A DNA stretch of 7,486 bases, taken from positions 11,266 through 18,751 of the forward strand of contig MIBM01000430.1 of the NCBI GenBank assembly GCA_001830645.1, read 5' to 3'. The notes beneath the pieces were generated by a model. The model ran no database searches. It was not told where the DNA came from and was given only the letters and a program-made list of their open reading frames with translations. Numbering within the stretch: the first letter of the stretch is position 1; the number at the start of each line of letters is the position of its first letter. This document shows, piece after piece, positions 1-6,069 of the stretch. The DNA comes from Spirochaetes bacterium RIFOXYC1_FULL_54_7 (GTDB lineage Bacteria; Spirochaetota; Spirochaetia; Treponematales; UBA12059). The position numbers and the translations under genes are program-made.

Positions 1-1113
1 GTCTTTTATCGAGTCAAGTTCCTTCAGGGCTTCATTCTGTGATTTCAAGGACGCATACGCACTCTGCAGCCGGACACCCATCCTGTTGTAGGCTTCAGTG
101 AGTTTCCCGATCTCGTCTCTGGTCGGCAGGGGCAGGGGCAGGGGCAGGAACTCGCCCTCTGTGTCGATGGTTGTGGAAAGGTTGTCAATTCCATGCAGGA
201 GAGTCTGTATTGGATCGACCAACTGCCTGGCCAGAAGATGGCTTGCCAGGGTGGCCAGGATGATGGTGATGAGAGTCGATGCGATAAGGTAGACGGTCAC
301 TTCCGGGATTGCTTGCTTGTTGTGCGGGAATGAAATGCTGGCAGTGTATTGGGCTTCCAGGATCGGGGGTAGGGCCATCAGTCTGGCTGTGCGCTCCTGG
401 CCTGTACCTGTCCTGTATCGCCGCTCCGGGCCAAGTGGCTGGTTTCTGTTCGGATAGAGGTTTGGTGCAAGATCGGGATCAAGAGGTGGTTCCATTGCTG
501 ATCCGGCCAGGTTCCTGCCAAAGGAGTCCCGGTTTGTAGTCATGATACGTGTACCCAGTGTATCGTCCCGGTAGATAATATCCACCTCGGCGCCTATTCC
601 CGCTCGCAGCACTTCCAGTTCACTTCGCTTTATGGAGCCGATTCCGGATAGTTGGTAGCCGCTGGGTTCCAGAAGTTCGGAATGGAATAGGAGTATGGCA
701 GAAGGGCTTATGACCGGTTTGACGGGTGCGGCCATTCCTCTGGTTCCACGGCCGATGTTCTGGTCAAGCAGGTGCAAGGATCCAGGATCATCCACAGAGC
801 TTATGATGTAGCCATCCAGTCCGTACTCTGCCATCAGCAGCAATATTTCCTGATGCATTGTCGAAGGATTCCCAAGTGCGGCAAACAGACGTGGATCTTC
901 GGACACCAGTGTGGTTCTTGCTATGACCAGACGGTTCCGGTCTTCGATGAGAGCCGACAGGTAGGATTGTGCGTAGCTGAAACGATCCTGCCGGCGAAGG
1001 TCTTCGCTCCGGAATGACAGGATAGCCAGCAGAAGTGACAGGATGGCAACCGGTATGGCCACGACAATGGCCAAGGTCAGGAATATCTTGCTGCGAATTC
1101 GGGGATTGTTCAC
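1..1113 (-). CDS. Membrane sensor with HAMP domain, probable sensor histidine kinase (3' end outside window)
   Basis: The frame is open for 371 codons from a GTG to the window edge, so the C-terminal output domain is missing. Visible order: a short basic N-terminus, TM1 (about residues 10-34), an extracytoplasmic domain (about 35-270), TM2 (about 272-295), a HAMP domain (about 296-348) and the start of a coiled coil. HAMP hallmarks are the conserved proline in VDPI (299-302) and the DEIG motif (333-336). The last residues, ALKELDSIKD, resemble the linker that usually precedes a HisKA dimerisation domain, so a histidine kinase is the best guess; a nucleotide cyclase or GGDEF output is possible. 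The periplasmic part vaguely resembles CACHE/CHASE4 sensors, which is inference. The GTG start is preceded directly by an in-frame TGA, so no upstream start is available, and it has a Shine-Dalgarno-like AAAGGG. It lies 19 bases after the nucleotidase-like lipoprotein gene, suggesting cotranscription. A hexanucleotide repeat lengthens the HAMP connector. Confidence 0.85.
   Translation of the reverse strand, partial: MNNPRIRSKIFLTLAIVVAIPVAILSLLLAILSFRSEDLRRQDRFSYAQSYLSALIEDRNRLVIARTTLVSEDPRLFAALGNPSTMHQEILLLMAEYGLDGYIISSVDDPGSLHLLDQNIGRGTRGMAAPVKPVISPSAILLFHSELLEPSGYQLSGIGSIKRSELEVLRAGIGAEVDIIYRDDTLGTRIMTTNRDSFGRNLAGSAMEPPLDPDLAPNLYPNRNQPLGPERRYRTGTGQERTARLMALPPILEAQYTASISFPHNKQAIPEVTVYLIASTLITIILATLASHLLARQLVDPIQTLLHGIDNLSTTIDTEGEFLPLPLPLPTRDEIGKLTEAYNRMGVRLQSAYASLKSQNEALKELDSIKD
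125..148. repeat. Four perfect tandem copies of a 6-bp unit (GGCAGG) inside the HAMP coding region
   Basis: Four exact GGCAGG units lie in tandem. On the coding (minus) strand they read as alternating CTG and CCC/CCG codons, giving (Leu-Pro)4 at residues 323-330 of the sensor. The repeat falls in the connector between the two HAMP helices, just before the DEIG motif. Since the unit is 6 bp, gain or loss of a copy would add or remove one Leu-Pro pair without shifting the frame. Confidence 0.9.
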
Positions 1114-1119
1114 TCAGGA

Positions 1120-1125
1120 CCCTTT
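1120..1125 (-). promoter_or_regulatory. Ribosome binding site of the sensor gene
   Basis: AAAGGG on the minus strand lies 6 bases before the GTG at 1113. Together with the in-frame TGA directly before that GTG, it supports this non-ATG start. Confidence 0.6.
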
Positions 1126-1132
1126 CTGTTCC

Positions 1133-2716
1133 CTAGCGATCCATGGTTTGAATCCTGCCTTCAACCTGGGCATCGATGGTCCCTTTCCTGGCAAGTGCGT
1201 TTTCAAATATTCCAAGTATCGATTCATCGAACCAGCGTTCTGCTTCGACTCCAGCGACTTTGAACTCTTCATATCCGTCTCCACCACCGAAGATGTAAGC
1301 TTCGGTTCCAACAAGATAGCGCTGGTTTTCATCCAGGGGCAGCTTGTTGATGAATACTGACTCTCTGACCACCCGTTGGAAGGGCGGGGCCGAGGGTTGC
1401 CAGATGAAACTGATTCCAGACACCTGCAGGAAGCCTCTTCCCTCCTTGGGGTTGCCCACAAAGGAACAAGACCGTTCAAGTAGATCCAGGATCTGGCGGC
1501 CAGTGAGCCAGGTAGTAACAATGTTGCCGCCGAATGGGAGGGTATCATAGATGTGTTTGCGGGTGATGGTTCCCGTGCTGAAGGCGGATCTGATCTTGCC
1601 TGAATTGAGCAGGAACAACTCGGCACCGCTATGTTCCCTCAGGATATCGCACAGAAGGTTTCCCATGCTGCATTCTGCTTCGAAGTCCAGTACAAGGTTT
1701 CTGGCAGCGGTGGCAACCAGGCGGTTCATGACATCGCCTGTGGCATTGATGATTGAGTAGAGGGAGTCCACAAGGGCTGGATCCGGTTCTACGATTGTGG
1801 AATTGACCAGTATGTCCCTGTATGAGTTTGCTTCTGGATCTGAACTGACTGTGGTGAGGGCCACCTGGAAGCCATTGGTATGTCTGGCTCCGGATTGCAT
1901 GATCAGGGTCTTTGGCTTGCCACCCCGGGAAACGGTTTGCATGCCATCTGGTAGATCCGGTGAAACTGAACCGAACCAGTACTGGTCTATACCGTCCACG
2001 GCAAGCAGGGCTTCTGCCATTATGGAATCCGGTGCATCCGGAGCTGCACCCCAAGTGATACCCCCGGCAGACAGGCCAATGAGACGGGCTCCCTGCTTTT
2101 TGAGTTCCGCCACCGCTGCGAGGGTGGCTTCGACCTCGTCAAGGAGGACCAGTCCTTGCACATCCTTGGCAAGGTTCTGGCTGAAGATGGAGCGTGGGGC
2201 AAGGCCGATGATACCGAAGCGTGTTTTCTGGTCGTAGAAGAACGGGCTGAGGTATGACGGTCGGGTTCCGTCCGAATGCAGTATATTTGCCGCTATGAAG
2301 GGAAAATCCGCGTGGGCGGCCAGGTCTTCCATTGTTTCCTGCCCGAAATAGTATTCCCTGGGACCAACGACAAGGGCGCTGAAACCGGTGGCATTCATAA
2401 GATCGATTACTGCCCGACCGCGGGTGAAATAGGCTTCCGGGCTGCCATGATAGGCATTGTAGATGGCTATGGTAAAGCTGGGAGTCTTGCCGGCCTCGGC
2501 TGCCGCGTTCTTGACAGCTCCTGACAGTAGCGAGAATCCTCCACGCAGCATGCCCGCTGCCTCAACTGACTGGACTTGTCCGCGCAAGGAGCTTGCTTGG
2601 ATAACCTGGACTTTCAACGGTTCGCGGTTGCAGGCCAGCGGCAGTGCGAGGCTAATTATGAGCACCAGTATCGGTATGAAGGCCGCTGGCATTGGTAGGG
2701 GTCCCTGTTTTCGCAT
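1133..2716 (-). CDS. UshA/5'-nucleotidase-like lipoprotein with a degenerate, probably inactive phosphoesterase domain
   Basis: The 527-residue protein begins with a lipoprotein signal peptide: basic start, hydrophobic stretch 11-28 and a relaxed lipobox LPLAC ending at Cys29, so it is probably membrane-anchored outside the cytoplasm. Residues about 36-290 follow the pattern of the UshA-type metallophosphoesterase domain, but its metal motifs appear changed. The usual NDxHG is SSLRG (42-46), GDxxxGSP is YNAYHGSP (86-93), GNHEFDxG is GPREYYFG (118-125), LSHxG is LSAGG (215-219), and GHSH is GSVS (249-252). The C-terminal nucleotidase domain (about 340-490) keeps NSGKIR (371-376), LPFGG (393-397), FLQVSG (429-434) and GGGDGY (477-482). 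In active relatives the first domain hydrolyses nucleotides or UDP-sugars and the second binds the base. Here hydrolysis seems unlikely and ligand binding plausible (inference). The ATG start has a good ribosome binding site and an upstream promoter. The sensor gene follows 19 bases downstream. Confidence 0.9.
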   Translation of the reverse strand: MRKQGPLPMPAAFIPILVLIISLALPLACNREPLKVQVIQASSLRGQVQSVEAAGMLRGGFSLLSGAVKNAAAEAGKTPSFTIAIYNAYHGSPEAYFTRGRAVIDLMNATGFSALVVGPREYYFGQETMEDLAAHADFPFIAANILHSDGTRPSYLSPFFYDQKTRFGIIGLAPRSIFSQNLAKDVQGLVLLDEVEATLAAVAELKKQGARLIGLSAGGITWGAAPDAPDSIMAEALLAVDGIDQYWFGSVSPDLPDGMQTVSRGGKPKTLIMQSGARHTNGFQVALTTVSSDPEANSYRDILVNSTIVEPDPALVDSLYSIINATGDVMNRLVATAARNLVLDFEAECSMGNLLCDILREHSGAELFLLNSGKIRSAFSTGTITRKHIYDTLPFGGNIVTTWLTGRQILDLLERSCSFVGNPKEGRGFLQVSGISFIWQPSAPPFQRVVRESVFINKLPLDENQRYLVGTEAYIFGGGDGYEEFKVAGVEAERWFDESILGIFENALARKGTIDAQVEGRIQTMDR

Positions 2717-2721
2717 GGCTT

Positions 2722-2728
2722 CACCTTC
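2722..2728 (-). promoter_or_regulatory. Ribosome binding site of the nucleotidase-like lipoprotein gene
   Basis: GAAGGTG on the minus strand, within AGAAGGTGA, lies 5 bases before the ATG at 2716. It is a strong Shine-Dalgarno match and fixes the start so that the full lipoprotein signal peptide is included. Confidence 0.7.
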
Positions 2729-2761
2729 TGGTTATGTATTGTTTTGAATTATGACAAGCAG

Positions 2762-2790
2762 ATTATACTATCAATCTGACTTTTTTTGAA
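2762..2790 (-). promoter_or_regulatory. Sigma-70-type promoter for the nucleotidase-like lipoprotein and sensor genes
   Basis: On the minus strand a perfect TATAAT -10 box (2767-2762) is preceded, after a 17-base spacer, by TTCAAA (2790-2785), a 4-of-6 match to the -35 consensus. Transcription would start near 2755, leaving a leader of about 38 bases before the ATG at 2716. The surrounding intergenic DNA is clearly more AT-rich than the flanking genes. It lies after the methyltransferase stop, so the two downstream genes can be expressed independently of it. No convincing rho-independent terminator is visible in the 115-bp gap (2717-2831), so read-through from the methyltransferase gene remains possible. 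Confidence 0.65.
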
Positions 2791-2831
2791 GGTTTGTTTG
2801 ATGCGCCTGGCTGCGGATTAATTGATATGGA

Positions 2832-4049
2832 TCAGAAAGCCATCTTTTCCACGATGAAACCCTTGAGATATCTGGATTCCGGGTAGCCGGACACAACTGG
2901 ATGGTCCTGAGCCTGGCTTCGCTCCTCAAGGTAGCGTATCCGTGCACCTGCATCCCTGGCGGCGTCTTCCAGGATGGCCAGAAAGCGTTCCCTGGACAGC
3001 CAGTATGAACAGGAGAAGGTGGCCAGGATTCCTCCCGGTTCCAGCAACTTCAGGGCTTGAAGGTTTATCTCCTTGTACCCCCTGGCCGCTCCATCAAGGG
3101 AGGCCTTGTTCTTGGCAAAGGCGGGAGGATCCAGGATGACCAGGCCGTAGTGCTGGCCTTCCTGCCCAGCTCTGCGCAGGTAATCGAAGGCGTCGCCTGT
3201 CTCGGTTTGTATACTGTTTCCCAGACCGTTCAGTTCAGCATTGGCCTGCACCGATTTTATTGCATCACTGGATGAATCCAGGGCCCGAACCAAGGACGCG
3301 CCTGAGGCCGCCGAAGCCAGGGAGAAGCCACCGGCATTACAGAAGCAGTCCAGTACTACCTTGCCACTGGCATACCTGGCTGCGGCTGCCCTATTCTCGG
3401 GCTGGTCCAGGAACCAGCCGGTTTTCTGGCCAGAGCCGATTTCTGCCCTGAAGAGCAAGCCGTTTTCGGTGATGAGCACCGCTTCAGGCACTGTACCGGC
3501 TACGATCGCGCTGCGTGATGCAAGGCCTTCAAGCCGGCGGACCGAGGCTTCGCTGCGTTCCATGATGCCTGTGGGCCGGTATGCTGAGTCCAGAGCCGCC
3601 AGAATGAGTTCCCTGCGGTCGTCCATGCCCTTGGAAAGAAACTGGGTGACGAGCCAGGATCCCTTGGTGCCTTTATCATCAATGCCGACATAACGGTCAA
3701 CAATGAGGCCAGGCAGGCCATCGGCCTCTGCGAATACGGCTCTGCTGGAGTCCGTTTCGGGGTTCCTGCAGGCAGCGCGTATTGCTATGGCACGTTCCAG
3801 CCGTGGGGCGATGAAGTCTGCATCAAAGGGAGTATCAGAATCTGAATAACGGCGTACCCTGATCTTCGAAACCGGACTCCATAGACCAGTTCCCAGGAAG
3901 CGGCCCTGGGCACTGTAGATATGTACCTCGCCGCCGCTTGTTGCCGTGCCGTTGACCGCCCGGATTTCGTTGTCGAAGACCCATGGATGGCCACGGAGGA
4001 GCCTGTCTTCTTCGCGGGGCTTGAGGATGACGGCAGGAAGGGTTCGCAT
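2832..4049 (-). CDS. rlmI: RlmI-like class I SAM-dependent rRNA (cytosine) methyltransferase
   Basis: A 405-residue cytoplasmic protein, close to the usual length of the family (E. coli RlmI is about 396). The N-terminal PUA-like region starts with VILKPREEDRLLRGHPWVF, the typical family opening. The central region has QKTGWFLDQ (208-216). The methyltransferase domain has SAM-binding motif I DCFCNAGGFS (234-243), an acidic end to the next strand (ALDSS), the catalytic-loop-type motif DPPAFAK (307-313) and SCS (346-348). The end carries DHPV and the family signature YLKG (394-397). Family members methylate 23S rRNA; E. coli RlmI makes m5C1962, but exact site specificity is inferred here. The SCSYW sequence differs slightly from the more usual SCSHH. 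The ATG at 4049 was chosen because the family normally begins there; an in-frame TTG at 4100 would add 17 unconserved residues. The ribosome binding site is weak. The gene is divergent from the VWA lipoprotein gene. Confidence 0.9.
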   Translation of the reverse strand: MRTLPAVILKPREEDRLLRGHPWVFDNEIRAVNGTATSGGEVHIYSAQGRFLGTGLWSPVSKIRVRRYSDSDTPFDADFIAPRLERAIAIRAACRNPETDSSRAVFAEADGLPGLIVDRYVGIDDKGTKGSWLVTQFLSKGMDDRRELILAALDSAYRPTGIMERSEASVRRLEGLASRSAIVAGTVPEAVLITENGLLFRAEIGSGQKTGWFLDQPENRAAAARYASGKVVLDCFCNAGGFSLASAASGASLVRALDSSSDAIKSVQANAELNGLGNSIQTETGDAFDYLRRAGQEGQHYGLVILDPPAFAKNKASLDGAARGYKEINLQALKLLEPGGILATFSCSYWLSRERFLAILEDAARDAGARIRYLEERSQAQDHPVVSGYPESRYLKGFIVEKMAF

Positions 4050-4112
4050 GCCCCGAGGGTATACCGCAAGGTCAGCCGGAGGCAAGTGGACTCGATACAA
4101 TCATACTCGCTA

Positions 4113-4123
4113 CAACCGGGTTG
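4113..4123. repeat. Short inverted repeat CAACC-G-GGTTG in the divergent region
   Basis: Two perfect 5-bp arms flank a single G, six bases upstream of the candidate plus-strand -10 box TATACT. The position would suit a repressor or activator half-site pair, but the arms are short enough to occur by chance. Confidence 0.25.
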
Positions 4124-4163
4124 CCGCGCTATACTCTGCACGGAGCGTGTCGAATGTGCGTCC

Positions 4164-4169
4164 GGGAGG
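4164..4169 (+). promoter_or_regulatory. Ribosome binding site of the VWA lipoprotein gene
   Basis: GGGAGG lies 7 bases before the ATG at 4177, a strong match to the Shine-Dalgarno consensus. It decides the start: the same frame is open back to 3946, but that extension overlaps the methyltransferase gene on the opposite strand and would bury the signal peptide. Confidence 0.75.
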
Positions 4170-4176
4170 CCGAAGT

Positions 4177-6060
4177 ATGAATACAAGAACCATTCAGGTC
4201 GTTTTACGGTACCTTGTGCTTTTTGCCTTGATCTTGAGTGTAGCGCTGGCCTGCACCATAAGTCCTGCGGTTACAGGCCCTGCAGAACCGTCGCTTCCAG
4301 CCCCGGGTCTGGACACGAAGCCGGGCACGAAACCAGGAACCGATGACGAGGCCGATGGCTTGGTCGGGGCGGTAGACTCCATGCCTGATGCTCCGGCACC
4401 TCTCAGGGGTGAAGCCTTTGAACCCATGGTTGAGTCTGCTCCGATGTTCAAGGACCTGTCGATGACTGGTGCTCCGAGGCCGGCATCCGGCTCAGCGCGG
4501 ACTGCGCCTTCCGAATCCGGGCTGAAGGCTGGTTTTTCGGATGACAACGCGCAGTTCAACTATTTCCTGGGCTTCCTGTCCGAATACGCCATGGTGCGCC
4601 ATCATGTCTATGATGTGGGTGAACGCCTTAGCTTCCGTGTTGTTGACGATTCAGGAAAACCAGTAGCCAATGCGGAGTTGGCAGTACGTGCCGGCAATGA
4701 GTTGGTGGCCTCCGGCCTCAGCCATCCGGATGGCACTTTCAGGCTGTATCCTGCTGCATTGGGTACTTCCGCAGGCTCCTTCGAAGTATCGGCCAGGGTT
4801 TCGGATGCCCGCGGAGTGCGGACGTCCTCGGTTCGGACAGCCTCGGTGCTGGTGGATCGTGACGGCCCCCGGTTTACGGAGATCAAGCTGGCCAGCCCCC
4901 GGGCCTTGCCTGATCCTGTTCCCCTGGATGTGCTGTTCGTCATGGATACCACTGGTTCCATGGGGGACGAGATAGCACGTCTGAGGGCTACCATCGAGAT
5001 AATCTATGCCAACCTTACCGCGTTGAGGCCCCGGCCTTTGGTGCGCTTCGGCATGGTGCTGTACAGGGATCAGGGTGATATGTATGTGACCAGTCTGGTG
5101 CCCTTCACCGATGACCTTGACGCCTTCCAGTATCAGCTTGACCAGGTGAGTGCTGGCGGCGGGGGTGACACCCCGGAAGACCTGGAATCTGCCCTGGATG
5201 ACGCCGTGAATGCCATGGACTGGAACTCAGGCGGTGTAAGGGTCGGCTTCATCATCACCGATGCCGAAGCCCACCTTGATTACGGCAGACAGTATACGTA
5301 TGTCGATGCGGCCAACGATGCCAGGGCCAGGGGCATAAAGCTGTTCAGCATAGGCACTGGTGGCCTTGGCCTTGAGGGCGAGTACCAACTCAGGCAGATT
5401 GCGCAGCTGACAGACGCCAAGTATATATTCCTGACCTACGGCGAGTCCGGAGAGTCCGAGGGAGGGAAGCCAGGGTCGGTCAGCCACCATACCGGTGCCA
5501 ACTGGCAAGCCGAGAAGCTGGAGGCCATCATCATCCGCTTCGTGAAGGAAGAGGTGGCCTATCTATCTGATACTCCCCTTGAGGTGGACGAGTCGTACTT
5601 CACCGCCCGGAAGGTGGATGATGAGACCCGGGAGCAGACCCTTGAGAAACTGTTTGCCGAAGCCATAGGCAATCTGCTTGACTATTCCAGCTTCAGGATA
5701 AAACCCGAGACCCCGCTGGCCATCCTGCCTGTGGTGGCTTCCGGTGACGGGATAGGGGCTACGGCAGAATATTTCACCGAGAATCTGTCGCTTGCTGCCG
5801 CCGGTGTCGGCCGCTTTACCCTGGTGGAGCGCAAGGATCTGCAGAATATCCTGGCCGAGCTGGAACTGCAGCTGTCCGGTTTGATCGATGAGGCCAGTGC
5901 GGCCAGGCTGGGCAGCTTCCTGGGTGCGGACGTGCTGGTATCCGGAACGCTGTACCGCAAGGCAGCTGTCTATGAGCTCTTTCTGAAGCTGGTCCGGGTG
6001 TCCAGCGCCGAGATCCTGTCCGTTACCAAGGCCAGGGTCGATCTGGGCCTGGGACTATAG
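4177..6060 (+). CDS. Multidomain lipoprotein: Ig-like + VWA (MIDAS intact) + CsgG/FlgO-like domain
   Basis: A 627-residue protein starting with a lipoprotein signal peptide (hydrophobic 8-25, lipobox VALAC ending at Cys26). A Pro/Ala/Gly-rich, disordered-looking linker runs to about residue 120. A beta-rich Ig-like or carboxypeptidase-regulatory-like domain follows (about 142-235; SGKPVANAEL and PDGTFRL are typical). The VWA domain (about 250-450) has a full metal-ion-dependent adhesion site: DTTGSM (257-262), Thr332 in GGDTPED and Asp362 in ITDAEAH. This resembles the hemicentin-type VWA with the DTTGSM variant. From about 514 (LAILPVVAS) to the end the sequence resembles CsgG/FlgO-type domains of outer-membrane-associated lipoproteins, including FTLVERKDLQNIL and GADVLVSGTL. 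The protein probably sits on the cell envelope and binds a protein partner through divalent metal; no enzymatic function is implied. The substrate or partner is unknown. radA follows after 9 bases, so the two are likely cotranscribed. Confidence 0.9.
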   Translation: MNTRTIQVVLRYLVLFALILSVALACTISPAVTGPAEPSLPAPGLDTKPGTKPGTDDEADGLVGAVDSMPDAPAPLRGEAFEPMVESAPMFKDLSMTGAPRPASGSARTAPSESGLKAGFSDDNAQFNYFLGFLSEYAMVRHHVYDVGERLSFRVVDDSGKPVANAELAVRAGNELVASGLSHPDGTFRLYPAALGTSAGSFEVSARVSDARGVRTSSVRTASVLVDRDGPRFTEIKLASPRALPDPVPLDVLFVMDTTGSMGDEIARLRATIEIIYANLTALRPRPLVRFGMVLYRDQGDMYVTSLVPFTDDLDAFQYQLDQVSAGGGGDTPEDLESALDDAVNAMDWNSGGVRVGFIITDAEAHLDYGRQYTYVDAANDARARGIKLFSIGTGGLGLEGEYQLRQIAQLTDAKYIFLTYGESGESEGGKPGSVSHHTGANWQAEKLEAIIIRFVKEEVAYLSDTPLEVDESYFTARKVDDETREQTLEKLFAEAIGNLLDYSSFRIKPETPLAILPVVASGDGIGATAEYFTENLSLAAAGVGRFTLVERKDLQNILAELELQLSGLIDEASAARLGSFLGADVLVSGTLYRKAAVYELFLKLVRVSSAEILSVTKARVDLGLGL

Positions 6061-6069
6061 GGGCTAGGG

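Larger units (their letters stand above)
4050..4176. promoter_or_regulatory. Divergent intergenic region between the methyltransferase and VWA lipoprotein genes
   Basis: These 127 bases must hold promoters for both divergent genes unless a longer leader exists. On the plus strand TATACT (4130-4135) is a fair -10 box, about 41 bases before the VWA gene start, but no good -35 lies 16-18 bases before it. On the minus strand TATGAT (4105-4100) is a possible -10 for the methyltransferase gene, also without a convincing -35. A short inverted repeat precedes the plus-strand -10. The assignments are tentative. Confidence 0.35.

Noticed and set aside
1..1113. Short plus-strand open frames in the left 1.1 kb
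   Set aside because: The minus strand is open over the whole interval and encodes a coherent TM-sensor-TM-HAMP protein; the plus-strand frames are shadows of it.
1114..1626. Open frame of 170 codons on the minus strand
   Set aside because: It lies in another frame within the nucleotidase-like lipoprotein gene and has a low-complexity, Ser/Pro/Arg-rich composition typical of out-of-frame reading.
2791..2831. Possible terminator after the methyltransferase gene
   Set aside because: Only stems of about four base pairs can be formed and no U-run follows a hairpin on the minus strand.
4050..4100. Longer methyltransferase starting at a TTG (4100)
   Set aside because: The extra 17 residues do not look like the family, while the ATG at 4049 gives the usual N-terminus.
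3946..4176. N-terminal extension of the VWA lipoprotein frame by 77 codons
   Set aside because: It overlaps the start of the methyltransferase gene on the opposite strand, and the ATG at 4177 has a strong ribosome binding site followed directly by a lipoprotein signal peptide.
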